64,000 bases of DNA from Megaustenia siamemsis (Eukaryota > Mollusca > Gastropoda > Stylommatophora > Ariophantidae). The notes beneath the pieces were generated by a model. It did no database searches. It was given only the letters and a program-made list of their open reading frames with translations, and was not told where the DNA came from. Both the position numbers and the translations under genes were made by a program. The first letter of the stretch is position 1. Every line of letters begins with the position of its first letter. Below, in pieces: positions 31,921 through 42,779 of the stretch. The DNA lies in assembly GCA_032433765.1 (NCBI GenBank), contig JAVIAB010000073.1, positions 54,163,787-54,227,786 of the forward strand. Direction: 5' to 3'.

Positions 31921-32261
31921 AAGAGATTCAGTTATATATATTAAACATTTAGATATAGATTGAAGAATGAGAGGGAATCAGTTTAAATTTATAGCAGTAA
32001 TAGATATAGAGTAAACTGTAGGAGTTATGAGAATTTATTTTTCTAGCATCAAAAGTAAACTTTTGAAAATCCTAGAATGAACAGCGACAATTTAAAATAC
32101 TAGCATGAAGATAAAAAGCTGTTTAAAATCTTAGTATGAAAAGAGATACAGTTATAAAAGTCTACTGTTAAGACTGAAACAGTTAATAATGCTGATATGA
32201 AAATGAAAGCAGCTTAAAATTCTGTTATGAAAATAGAGATAGACAATTACATCTCAAATGA
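31921..32261. other. Non-coding flank, intact version of the 29.9-30.3 kb sequence
   Basis: It contains GTCTACTGTTAAGACTGAAA and the uninterrupted AGTTAATAAT site, so it is the empty-site counterpart of the SINE-like insertion. Confidence 0.6.
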
Positions 32262-32570
32262 ATAAGATAGCAACAGGGAAATAATGTCACAATTACAGAA
32301 ATGCAAGCAATAAAGTTGGCAAATGAAAAACTGCTGAACAGTATCTTAGCCCACAGCCTGTAGAGTTTTTGACAGATACAAGATCAGTGCTCCAGGCACT
32401 GCAATCCAGAAAGTTTCTACATCTGCAAACTTTATTGACTGAACTCTACAAACACCACAGGGTTGCCCTGCATTGGATCCCATCTCACTATGGAATACCA
32501 GGAAACTAGAGAGCAGATCAGCTTTCAAAAGAAGGTGCAACAGGCACACAACCAGATGCGCCGGTCACAT
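32262..32570 (+). pseudogene. RNase H LINE fragment (copy c), first part
   Basis: It is collinear with copy a (ATGAATAAGATAGCAACAGG, then GACAGATACAAG for LADTR and TACCAGGAAACTAGAGAGCA). It is interrupted at about 32570 by a minus-strand LINE tail and resumes at about 33262. Confidence 0.65.
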
Positions 32571-33262
32571 TTGGTTATTTGGTTATTTGCGGTTCATCAT
32601 CATTGCACTCCGATTATGTCCATAGGTGCTCAGATCCCCTCCTCAGCAATTCCCTCAGTGTCCAGCGACTGACGACTCCAGTTCCATATTGTTTGATAAG
32701 TCTTCTTACACGCCCACTAAGTTTCTCATTTCTGGCTGTGCCCATCATAACTCCCATCTCTTTCATCCGAAGAAGTGACGTGGATATGTGTTTGTCGAAG
32801 TCATGTGCTCTTCCCACATCTCGGAGGGCAATGCTGATGTCCGCCCGATCCATTGGTTGCCCGTCCTCAACGACAGCGCAGCTAGCCAACCTGTCCGCTC
32901 TTTCATTTCCCGTACTCCCGCATGTCCAGGGACATAGACAAAGGTGACCTTACGTATTTTGGATTTCTGCAATGACTCTACCCATTGCATGCGTACAGAG
33001 CCCGCCTCCACTTTTTTTATCATGCTCATCGAATCGCTCAGTATACATGCTTGGGTGTAGTCTTGTGACTCTAACCATTTGAATGCCTTGGTCACTGACA
33101 TCGCCTCCATTGTCATGCTACTCCTGGTCATGACGTAAGCACCACTGTCTCCCTTGACTATTCTGCCTGCCGAAAGTGCTGTAAATGCCCATGCACTTCT
33201 TTGGTGTCGTCTTACAGATCCGTCTGTATATATGACTGTATCTTTCTCATCGTTGTTACATA
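32571..33262 (-). pseudogene. 3' fragment of a second RNase H LINE family, inserted
   Basis: On the minus strand, beginning near 33262: DTVIYTDGSVRRHQRSAWAF (first Asp), MTRSSMTMEAMSVTKAFKWL (Glu), ACILSDSMSMIKKVEAG (Asp), VTFVYVPGHAGVREMKER (GHAG block), then after a frameshift DGQPMDRADI, TARNEKLSGRVRRLIKQYGT and SRWTLRELLRRGSEHLWT. Its 3' end has short repeats of AACCAAAT before the junction with copy c. Flanks read GGTCACAT and GTTACATACC, consistent with a short TSD. The 5' end is truncated, as usual for target-primed LINE insertions. Confidence 0.75.
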
Positions 33263-33660
33263 CCATCATAAGATACCGATAATCAAATCAATCAGAAGAT
33301 CAAATGCTCCAAATCAGGATGCCTTTCATAATACGAATAGATGGGAACAAGTTATCATTATAAGCATTAGAACAGGACACAATTGACTCCACAGTCACGT
33401 GTCTACAAAATTCAAGATCGGCACCTCAACTACATGTACATGTGGACAGGCGCCCCAGACAGAGGAACACATATTTCAAGATTGCACTGAATATAGTAAA
33501 AAAAAAAAGGTGAAGTGCCCCCGTCACGTCAAGTGGCGTATAGGGAATATGGTATTAGTGACCATAAATTTTACAGACCTTCAGCACATGATTTTTGGGG
33601 TAATGTGGTCCGTATTACTCCCGTGCCGCTACTCAATATAGTAGACTGAGGAAAATCCCA
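33262..33660 (+). pseudogene. RNase H LINE fragment (copy c), second part
   Basis: It continues copy c with SIRRSNAPNQDAFHNTNRWE, ISIRTGHN, then KFKIGTSTTCTCGQAPQTEE and HIFQDCTEYS. The CTCG...H-x4-C pattern is the C-terminal Cys/His motif of this LINE type and is intact here, unlike in copy b. Confidence 0.65.
33499..33634. mobile_element. 136-bp insertion with 9-bp TSD (copy c)
   Basis: AATATAGTA flanks it at 33490-33498 and 33635-33643. It is the same insert as in copy b, so it was present before the duplication. The A run is at the left end. Both strands lack terminal inverted repeats. Confidence 0.7.
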
Positions 33661-34803
33661 CATATCCCATAGATACAATACTACAGAGAAAACTATATGG
33701 ACCACTGCAAGAATAACAAAAGACTGTAACATTTATACAGGAAGCGACATTGCAGATATAGACAACACTTCAGGCGAACGAAAGATAGATATATAGATCC
33801 AGAATGTTTTCGAAAATAGTAAGAGACAAGACTTAGAATATCTTGAGGCCTGTGCTGGATATTTTGAACACATGCTGTAAACACTACTCTATCGCGTGAA
33901 CAGCTTCTTTACCTAATACAAGCCAGCCAACAGCAGTAGTATCTAAATGAATAACACAAATTTTATTTACAGTTTCACGTAATTTCAACAACATGTTCAC
34001 TGCACCGGACTTAATACAGCCACGTTTTCTTATTTAAGGCTCAAGTTGACTTTTCTGTGAGCAAAGAAATATAACTTTTAATTTTTGAAAGAAATTATAA
34101 ATAATTAATATTTGCAACTACACGTTAAGAAAAGATACATTTCTTTTAATTTGTTACGTTAGGAGTTTTAAGTTTTTATAGAAATATTTAATAATCTTGC
34201 ATATTTTATGTGAAAATTATTTTCTAGAGAACAATATGCAAATGATTAAAACTTTTGACAATTTACAATTACAATTTATCGACTGATAAAGAAATGTTAG
34301 TTATTAATTTAACAGGAGTTGCTTCCCTTTTATTAGAGCAAGATAGATTTTAATTTCTTAAGCAGATAAGAATATATTAACATTTTCATCAACAATTCAA
34401 CGGCAGAACACTTTTTCTGCATTTAAGTTTGATGTGTTAGAGCGAACCATGCCTGTAAATATTATGCAACATTTAAATATATATTCTTCAAAGAATTATT
34501 ATATTTCTTAGCTGATAATCAACTGTTTAAAGTTTCTAAACATTTTTATAGATGACGGGTGCAAAAGCATTTAATTTACAAAAATTAACTAATGCCGTCT
34601 CATCATTTCATTGTAGAGTCGAGAAGAGGTATCAATACACAAGGAAAATGCTATGAAGAAAAAATTTCAAAATTCTAGTACAAAAAGTGAGCGGAGTTGG
34701 AGATAGACAATTGCACATAATTCATGTCACTGAGAGAGGGAGAGAGAATATAAGGAAAATGCATTTCCTTTATTTGATTATAATTTCTGGAATGTTCCCA
34801 TAT
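33660..34803. other. Non-coding segment, second copy of 30.7-31.8 kb
   Basis: It matches 30700-31760 over about 1.1 kb, including GACAACACTTCAGGCGAACG, CACTGCACCGGACTTAATAC, the AT-rich satellite-like part with AATATGCAAATG near 34235, and the LINE intergenic segment at 34380-34520. Confidence 0.65.
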
Positions 34804-35809
34804 CATCATCATCAAGTACCGGGCCTACTGGCGTAGGTGATCGTGTCTCTCCACAACTTTCGATCTCGACAGTTCTTTATCATTTTTGTTGTTGACCTTC
34901 TGCCTAGCCATTCTCTTAAGCTGTTTGGTATCTTTTCTCTTTGTTTCCTCTATCACTTTGTCCTCAATTTTTCCAGTTGTTACAATATATTCCAGTTGTT
35001 CTCTTCTCATTATATGGCCAAAAAATGATGATTGTTTCTTCCTAATATTGGAAATTGGAATAGCTCCCTTTTTGCTTTGGCCTCTTTCAGAACATTTTCA
35101 TTTCTCATCTTAGCTGTCCATGGTATTCTCAACATTCTTCTGTAAAACCACATTTCAGTGTTTTCTTGTTTGTTGTTCTATTGTCCACGATTCACATCCG
35201 TATGTTAAGACTGGCACTACATATTATTTGAGAACTCTTTTTCTTGTTTCTATTGTCAAAAATGGATTGCATAATATCTTCCTCATTTTCTGGAAAGCTG
35301 CTTTTGCATGAGCCATCCTGCATCTCACCTCTTTTGTAAATCTTCCGTCTGAGGTTAATAAAGTTCCCAAATATTTAAATTCATTTACCTGTTTTAATAT
35401 TGTTCCACTTGTCTTTATTTCGCACTGATGTGATGTCTTTTTCTTTGTTGTTCTGTCATTTTGCTATTAAGGCTGAGTCCTTTATTTTTGCTTTCTTTTA
35501 CTATAATGTCCAACATTTCTTGTAACTCATTTTCACTTTTAGCGATTACGACTGTATCATCAGCATGCCTTAGATTATTTATATTATGACCTCCAATTGT
35601 TATTCCAGGCATGTCCCTTATGGATCTTAAAATAATCTCAATATAAATATTAAACAAATCTGGTGACAACACACAACCTTGTCTAACACACTGTTTTATT
35701 TGTTGAAACATTCCCAATTGGTTTCCAGTTCTTCTGGCCGTTGTTTGTTGCCAGTACATGTTCTTTATTATTCTTAGATCTTTGCTGTCTATGTTTAAAC
35801 TTTCAAAAT
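34804..35809 (-). pseudogene. 5'-truncated RTE-like LINE inserted in satellite sequence
   Basis: Read leftwards: LNIDSKDLRIIKNMYWQQT (about 35795-35750), VRQGCVLSPDLFNIYIEIIL, GGHNINNLRHADDTVVIAKS (palm motif HADD, about 35595-35535), GLSLNSK, NEFKYLGTLLTSDGRFTKEV (about 35380-35330), YVVPVLTYGCESW and FFGHIMRREQLEYIVTTGKI near the end. The 3' end is a (TGATGA)n tail at 34801-34815. TTCCCATAT on the left and TTTCCATAT on the right (35809-35817) look like a 9-bp TSD within an array-type satellite monomer. The clade (RTE-like) is my best guess. Confidence 0.75.
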
Positions 35810-36241
35810 TTCCATATAGGCAACTTTAAAATAATACAAACCATTTATGAAACTTTATATTTACGAATTAATATGTAAAATTAAGACGGTTGATAGAAAT
35901 TACGCTACAGAATTTTCGTCCCTGGAAGTTAAATTAGATAACTTGAAGTGCTTGAAAGAGATTTTTGAAATAATTTAATATTTAACCACAAATGTAAGGA
36001 AAAGGCAATTGTTTTTTTTTCCTATTTAATTATGCGATATATAACCCTTTAAAATAATGCTTAGCTTTAATACAATTTTATATTTTAAAAATAATATGCA
36101 AAATTGGACCGTGATAGAAATTACGTTGTGAAATATTACATAATATTAGTTGATAATTTGCCATGATTTCTGTGTAAAATAAAAAAGCAGATAATTTAAA
36201 TTTGCTCAAGCTTATATATACTTTGTATTTTAACACGCAAA
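35810..36241 (+). repeat. Left edge of the array: truncated 230-bp satellite monomers
   Basis: The satellite interrupted at 34803 resumes here. It carries TTTATATTTACGAATTAATA and GACGGTTGATAGAAATTACG, as in the later units, and runs into the first H2A-like start at 36242. Confidence 0.75.
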
Positions 36242-36280
36242 ATGTCCGGACGAGGAAAAGGAGAAAAAGTCAAATTATAA
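36242..36280 (+). other. Histone H2A-like start codons (unit 1)
   Basis: ATG TCC GGA CGA GGA AAA GGA GAA AAA GTC AAA then TTA TAA reads MSGRGKGEKVKL, stop. Animal H2A opens MSGRGKGGKVK, so ten of eleven residues agree. A TATATATAC box-like stretch lies about 30 bp upstream. Homologous starts are at 39146, 44102, 48924, 53747, 58570 and 62438. Confidence 0.5.
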
Positions 36281-36417
36281 AGATGTCCTGAGAGCTAAGT
36301 GAACTGAAACAATGAATTAAAACACGATGCTCCTCAAAACAGAGAAATCGAATAGATGGATTAGAGATCATATATAACTTCAGACAAGAACAAATACATT
36401 CTCACAGAAAACAAGCC

Positions 36418-36813
36418 ATGCCAAAGAAGACGTCAAAGGAAGTAAAGAAAGCGAGCCAAACTACTCAAGCTGTCCAGAACAATTCAGAAGCAAGAATGAG
36501 AACAGAGCAGGTCCAGATGCCTCCCAAGCCGCCAGCTAAGTGGGAACTCTCAGAAGCAAGAATGAGAACAGAGAAGGTCCAGATGCCTCCCAAGCCACCA
36601 GCTAAGTGGGAGCTCTCAGAAGCAAGAATGAGAACAGAGCAGATCCAGATGCCTCCCAAGCCACCAGCTAAGTGGGAGCTCTCAGAAGTAAGAATGAGAA
36701 CAGAGCAGGTCCAGTTGCCTCCCAATCCATCCACTCAGAACATATCAGAGACATTCAAAGATTTCATTCTGGGATGTGAAGCCAAACTGAACGTCCAAAA
36801 AAAAAAACCATAA
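36418..36813 (+). pseudogene. ORF1 N-terminus fused in frame to RT tail (unit 1)
   Basis: The frame opens MPKKTSKEVKKASQTTQAVQ, then four copies of the 22-residue repeat SEARMRTEQVQMPPKPPAKW + EL. At about 36725 it joins STQNISETFKDFILGCEAKL from the RT palm region. Deletion of about 2 kb relative to other units made the fusion without breaking the frame. It ends at 36811 after NVQKKKP. There is no evidence it is expressed. Confidence 0.6.
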
Positions 36814-36856
36814 TTGTGATCGGCAAATGGACAAACAAGGCAGGCTTCCCCTTCGG

Positions 36857-37535
36857 TCTAACATCAAAACATAACATCAACACATGACATTAACATAAAA
36901 CATCAACACATAACATTAACATATAACATCAAAACATAACATTAACACATGACATTAACATATAACATCAACACATAACATTAACATATAACATCAACAC
37001 ATAACATTAACATATTACATCAAAACATAACATAACACATGACATTAACATATAACATCAAAACATAACATCAACACGTAACATTAACATATAACATCAC
37101 AACATAACATTAACATATAATAACAACAACACATAACATTAATATATAACATCAACACATAACATTAACATATAACATCAGAACATAACATTAACATATA
37201 ACATCAACACATAACATTAACATTAAACATCAAAACATAACATTAACATATAACATCAACACATAACATTAACATATAACATTAACATGTAACATTAACA
37301 TATAACATCAGAACATAACATTAACATATAACATCAACACATAACATTAACATATAACATCAACACATAACATTAACATATAACATCAAAACATAACATC
37401 AACACATAACATTAACATATAACATCAAAACATAACATCAACACATAACATTAACATATAACATCAAAACATAACATCAACACATAACATTAATAAATAA
37501 CATCAACACATAACATCAACATATAACATCAAACT
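36857..37535 (+). repeat. AACATA-type minisatellite, expanded (unit 1)
   Basis: ATAACATCAACACATAACAT / TAACATATAACATCAAAACA repeats for about 680 bp. The other units have about 200 bp of the same repeat at the same place, just after the RT block KAGFPFGLTSKHNI. Confidence 0.9.
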
Positions 37536-37674
37536 CTATGGCACACACTTCAGTGGCTCTCAAAGAGAGTACATAAAACTACATGGATGAACATCGTATC
37601 CCAGATAATAGACATGCTACACAGATACAAGTTCTAGAAGACCAGTATATCTGGAAGTAGCAAGGTATTGAGTT

Positions 37675-38040
37675 GTTTGCGGGTCATCATCATTGCACTC
37701 CAAGCAGGTCCATATATGCTCAGATTCACTCATCATCAAAGCCCAGCAGTGTCCAACGACTGACGATTCCAGTTCTGTGTTGGTTAATATGTCTTTTGAT
37801 ACGCCCACTAAGTTTCTCGTTTCTGGCTGTTCCCATCTTAACTCCCATCTATTTCATCCCAAGGAGTGATATGGACTCGTGGTTGTCGAAGTGAAGTGCC
37901 CTTCCCGCATCTCGGATGGCATTGATGCTGTCCGCCCCACCCATTGATTGACCGTCTTCAATGACAGCGCTTCTAGTCAACCTGGCCACTTTTTCATTAT
38001 CCCTTACTCCCGCATGTTCAGGGACGTAGACAATTGTGAC
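37675..38040 (-). pseudogene. Antisense RNase H-LINE tail (unit 1)
   Basis: On the minus strand it reads IGRTD/NAIRDVG-type codons, TARNEKLSGRIK, TELESSVVGH and HIWTCLECNDDDPQ. This is the C-terminus of the LINE family inserted at 32571-33262, diverged from it and shared by all units. Confidence 0.7.
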
Positions 38041-38049
38041 CTGATGTAT

Positions 38050-39145
38050 TCCGTAATTTCACAAATACTTTCACTGCACAGCGACTTTTTATAGTCTTGT
38101 TTCCACATTCAGGCAGAATTTGCCTCCCTGTAAATAATGGTAGATAACTTAAAGTGCTTGAAAGAGATTTTAAAATAATTTAATATTTTACCACAAGTTA
38201 AAGAAAAATGCATTTCCTTTATTCGTTTCTAATTACTGGAAATTTTGCCATATTAAAAATATTAAAAACTGCAAACTGTTTATGAATATTTATATTTGCA
38301 AATTAATATGCAAAACGTAGACGGTTGATGGTAAATACATTGCAGAATTTTCCTCCCTCTAACTGATGGTAAATAACTTAAAGTACTTGAAAGAGATTTT
38401 TTAAATAGTTTAATATTGTACAACAAATCTACAGAAAATGCAATTCCTTCATTTAATTCTAATTTAGAAAATTTTCCCACATATAACAATTTTAAAAAGT
38501 GCAAACTATTTATCAAACTTTATATTTGTAAATTAATATACACAATTTAGACGGTTGAAGAAATTACGTTACAGAATTTCCCTCCCTGCAATTTGAGGTA
38601 GATAACTTAAAATGTTTGAAAGAGAGTTTTTAAAAATAATTGAATACTACCACACATTTAAAGAAAATAAATTTCCTTTATTTCTTTATAATTGTTAAAA
38701 TATTCCCATATAGGATAATTAAAAATTCTGCAAAATATTTATGAAAATTTATATTTGCAAATTAATATGCAAAATTTAAACGGTTTATCGAAATTACGTT
38801 ACAGAATTTCCTCCCTTTGATTCTAGGTAGATAACTTACAGTGCGGGAAAGAGATTTTTTTTTAAAATAATAATACTTTACCATAAATTTAAGGAAAATG
38901 CAATTCTTTTATTTGATTCTATTAGCTATAATTGTGATATATATTATTCTTTAAAATAATGCCTAGCGTTATTAAAATTTTATATTTTAAAAATAATATG
39001 CAAAATTTAGACCCTTGATAGAAATTACGTTGTGAAATATTACATAATGTTAGTTGATAATATGCCATGATTTCTGTGTAAAATAAAAAAGCAGATAATT
39101 TAAATTTGCTCAAGCTTATATATACTTTGTATTTTAACACTCAAA
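38050..39145 (+). repeat. 230-bp AT-rich satellite monomers (unit 1)
   Basis: About five diverged monomers, each with CAGAATTT(C)CCTCCCT, TAGATAACTTAAAGTG, TTGAAAGAGATTTT and TTTGCAAATTAATATGCAAA. Confidence 0.85.
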
Positions 39146-39184
39146 ATGTCCGGACGAGGAAAAGGAGAAAAAGTCAAATTATAA
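39146..39184 (+). other. Histone H2A-like start codons (unit 2)
   Basis: Same 12 codons and stop as at 36242. Confidence 0.5.
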
Positions 39185-39321
39185 AGATGTCCTGAGAGCC
39201 AAGTGAACTGAAACAATGAATTAAAACACAATGCTCCTCAAAACAGAGAAATCGAATAGATGGATTAGAGATCATATATAACTTCAGACAAGAACAAATA
39301 CGTTCTCACAGAAAATAAGCC

Positions 39322-40718
39322 ATGCCAAAGAAGACGCCAAAGGAAGTAAAGAAAGCGAGCCAAACTACTCAAGCTGTCCAGAACAATTCAGAAGCAAGAA
39401 TGAGAACAGAGCAGGTCCTGATGCCCCCAAGCCGCCAGCTAAGGGGGAACTCTCAGAAGCAAGAATGAGAACAGAGCAGATCCAGATGCCTCCCAAGCCG
39501 CCAGCTAAGCCAGAACTCTCAGAAGTAAGAATGAGAACAGAGCAGGTTCTGATGCCCCCAAGCCGCCAGCTAAGGGGGAACTCTCAGAAGTAAGAATGAG
39601 AACAGAGCAGGTCCAGATGCCCCCAAGCCACCAGCTAAGCTGGAACTCTCAGAAGTAAGAATGAGAACAGAGCAGGTCCAGATGCCCCCCAAGCTGCCAG
39701 CTAAGCTGGAACTCTCAGAAGTAAGAATGAGAACAGAGCAGGTCCAGATGCCTCCCAAGCCGCCAGCTAAGCCGGAACTCCAAACCTACGAGATCGACTT
39801 AGAAAGCAAGCACGAGAAAGGCACATTGATGGCCACTATCGACGGACCAGACGTCTCAAAAAATTACCGCTTCCATGATGACGAGCATTCTCATAGGCCC
39901 CGCCGAAGTTATGCTCAACGGAATAAACACCATGTACCGTTTTAGGGACACAAGGAAGTGGTTCTTCACATTAAAACCTGTCGCACATGAACATCAGTAC
40001 CAAGTGCTTGAAAACAAAACGATCAAACTGAAAGAACCCAATGTCACAATCGTGATAAGTCACCAAGAGAAAGAACAGTCACGAGGGTGCATCCAATGGA
40101 TGCCGCCAACTATAAAATGCAAACAAGTCCAAGAAATTTTATCACAAATGACCGGGAATAAAGAGGCCCAGGTGAAAAAAGACACTTACCAAGCGGACAA
40201 GTGGATTTTCTGGTACAAGCCAGTTTCGGATGTCCAGATACCACATTACATAAAACTAAGATTTAAAGGAGAGATTACCGAAACGATTAAGATCTTCGTT
40301 ACCCTTCCAGGCAGGAGAACATGATGTTCTCACTGTGGACTCGACACACACTGGGAAAACCGGTGCCCCATGAGACCAGGCCTGAGATTGCAGACGACAG
40401 TCGATGAACCAATCATTACTAAACCGGTCCAGACCATCGATCCAAATACAACTACTGCAGCACCAGCAGTCCACAGCCCCACCAACTACAAAGAAGAAAC
40501 GTAACTCTAAAAAAAAGAAAACAGAATAAACAACAAAGGAGCACACGCAGCAGCAGACTTCCAGAACAAAAGCCCAGACGCCCACAGAAACAGATTCAGA
40601 AGAACTTACACAAGACTACTATACGGAGTGGAACGACTGGGCTGTGGAGGTAGACGAACATGACCATCCAGCCCACTTCAGCGACTCCGACTGCCAGTAC
40701 GACCTAGATTATCATTGA
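39322..40718 (+). pseudogene. LINE ORF1, broken (unit 2)
   Basis: The ATG at 39322 opens MPKKTPKEVKKAS. Six 66-bp repeats follow, three of them with one-base losses (GCCCCCAAG for GCCTCCCAAG) that shift the frame. The conserved domain runs 39781-40324 (frame change in the A6 tract near 39857). TGA at 40322-40324 directly precedes the zinc knuckle CSHCGLDTHWENRC. The acidic tail ends at 40716-40718. Domain roles are described under unit 3. Confidence 0.75.
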
Positions 40719-40832
40719 CACCCTCATGCCCTTCTGAGGGCAACAAAGACAAAATGTTTTCTAAAATGTTTTCCATGTATACAATAAATAAAATTTGGTA
40801 AATAAAAGTTCCCAAATAAAAAAAATGTATAC

Positions 40833-40835
40833 TCT

Positions 40836-40874
<39 letters not shown>

Positions 40875-40910
40875 ACTCACGACTACTACACTCACTATTA
40901 ATACTACTTC

Positions 40911-40952
<42 letters not shown>
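40833..40952 (+). repeat. (TAC)n and (TA)n microsatellites (unit 2)
   Basis: An ACT/TAC trinucleotide tract with CTCACGA interruptions, then a TA run that is longer than in units 3-5. Confidence 0.9.
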
Positions 40953-40961
<9 letters not shown>

Positions 40962-41430
40962 CCTTTCAACAATTCAACGGTAGAACATGTTTATGCATTT
41001 AAATTGGTTGTTTCAGAACGAGGGGAGCCTTGAAATATTATGCAACATTTGTACATGTTTCTTCAAAGATTATAATTTGTCTTCTTTCTTGAGGGATTCC
41101 AAAAAAAATGCATGTCGAGTAATATTCCCAAATGGCTTCCGCAGTATCAGTGGATGCATAATATTATTTGTATGTTCTCTTGATGATAGTTGGTGAGAGA
41201 ATGACATTTGTCCGTATTTTGATGTTGCTCAGAAGCTTGTTGGTAACATTAGCTGTACTTTAGTTCAAGGTCTGGCTCGGTTCATAAACGAAGTCTGCAT
41301 AAGATATTAACTTTCTCAACTGGAGAGTTGACAAGAAAATTCAAATAAATAAAAAGAGAAATGGTCACGGTTGTGTGGTCACCTATAAGAAAAACATGAT
41401 ATTAATCTTCGTAATTTGTTCTATGTATTT

Positions 41431-42060
41431 CAGTGAGACAAGGATGTCTGCTAAACCCGTTACTCTGTATACTCGAAATAGAACCACTCTTAGAAAAAAC
41501 TAGTAAAGACGCAGCCATAAGGGGCACTTTCATTCAAATCAGAGGAGAACAAAAGCTGCCCATCTATGTGGAGGACACCATTTTCTTCCCGCCAAGTGAA
41601 ACATCCACTCAGAACATATTAGAGACATTCTAAGATTTCATTCAAGTCAGAGGAGAATAAAAGCTGCCCATCTATGTGGAGGACACCATTTTCTTGCCGC
41701 CAAGTGAAACATCCACTCAGAACATATTAGAGAAATTCAAAGATTTCATTCAAATCAGAAGAGAACAAAAGCTGCACATCTATGTGGAGGACACCATTTT
41801 CTTCCCGCCAAGTGAAACATCCACTCAGAACATATTAGAGACATTCAAAGATTTCATTCAAGTCAGAGGAGAACAAAAGCTGCACATCTATGTGGAGGAC
41901 ACCATTTTCTTCCCGCCAAGTGAAACATCCACTCAGAACATATCAGAGACATTCAAAGATTTCATTCTGGGATGTGAAGCCAAACTGAACGTCCAAAAAA
42001 AAACCATAATTGTGATCGGCAAATGGACAAACAAGGCAGGCTTCCCCTTCGGTCTAACAT
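41431..42060 (+). pseudogene. LINE RT remnant with tandem palm repeats (unit 2)
   Basis: VRQGCLLNPLLCILEIEPLL leads without a break into EKTSKDAAIRGTFIQIRGEQ and the palm segment IYVEDTIFFPPSETSTQN. Four 108-bp copies follow, then GCEAKLNVQKKTIIVIGKWT. A deletion has removed the endonuclease and finger domains, because the segment upstream is the ORF1-ORF2 spacer. Confidence 0.75.
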
Positions 42061-42258
42061 CAAAACATAACATCAACACATAACATTAACATATAACATC
42101 AAAACATAACATTAACATACAACATCAACACATAACATTAACACATAACATCAAAACATAACATTAACATATAACATCAAAACATCACATCAACACATAA
42201 CATTAACATATAATATCAAAACATAACATCAACACATAACATTAACATATAACATCAA
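42057..42258 (+). repeat. AACATA-type minisatellite (unit 2)
   Basis: About 200 bp of ATAACATTAACATATAACAT-type repeats. Confidence 0.9.
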
Positions 42259-42396
42259 ACTCTATGGCACACACTTCAGTGGCTCTCAAAAAGAGTACAT
42301 AAAACTACATGGATGAACATCTTGTCCCAGATAATAGATATGCTACACAGATACAAGTTCAAGAAGACCAGTATATCTGGAAGTAGCAAGGTATTG

Positions 42397-42770
42397 AGTT
42401 ATTTGCGGGTCATCATCATTGCACTCCAAACATGTCCATATATGCTCAGATTCACTCATCATCAAAGCCCAGCAGTGTCCAACGACTGACGATTCCAGTT
42501 CTGTGTTGGTTAATATGTCTTTTGATACGCCCACTAAGTTTCTCGTTTCTGGCTGTTCCCATCTTAACTCCCACCTTTTTCATCCCAAGGAGGGATATGG
42601 ACTCGTGGTTGTCGAAGTCAAGTGCCCTGCCCACATCTCGGATGGCATTGATGCTGTCCGTCCGACCCATTGGTTCACCGTCTTCAATGACAGCGCTTCT
42701 AGCCAAACCTGACCACTTTTTCATTATCCCCTTACTCCCGCATGTTCAGGGACGTAGACAATTGTGACCT
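42397..42770 (-). pseudogene. Antisense RNase H-LINE tail (unit 2)
   Basis: Minus strand: RSAVIEDGEPMGRTDSINAI, RDVGRALDFDNHESISLLGM, TARNEKLSGRIKRHINQHRT, SRWTLLGFDDE, then HIWTCLECNDDDPQITQ after a frame change. It lines up with DGQPMDRADI...RWTLRELLRRGSEHLWT at 32614-32889. Confidence 0.7.
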
Positions 42771-42779
42771 GATGTATTC

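Larger units (their letters stand above)
36242..39145 (+). repeat. Array unit 1 (2.9 kb, deleted)
   Basis: First unit of the head-to-tail macrosatellite. It has the H2A-like start, four 22-residue repeats, then a deletion that removes the remaining ORF1, the trinucleotide tract and most of the RT repeats. A long AACATA minisatellite, the antisense RNase H tail and satellite monomers follow. Confidence 0.85.

Noticed and set aside
32579..32947. Plus-strand open frame at the RNase H insertion
   Set aside because: It is antisense to a recognisable RNase H-LINE C-terminus on the minus strand.
36857..37535. Telomere-like repeat
   Set aside because: The AACATA/TTAACAT repeats do not match TTAGGG-type animal telomere repeats and lie inside the array.
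40256..40585. Minus-strand open frame opposite ORF1 (also at 45083, 49905, 54728, 63419)
   Set aside because: It is antisense to the zinc-knuckle and tail coding region, with Cys/Val/Phe-rich composition and no motif.
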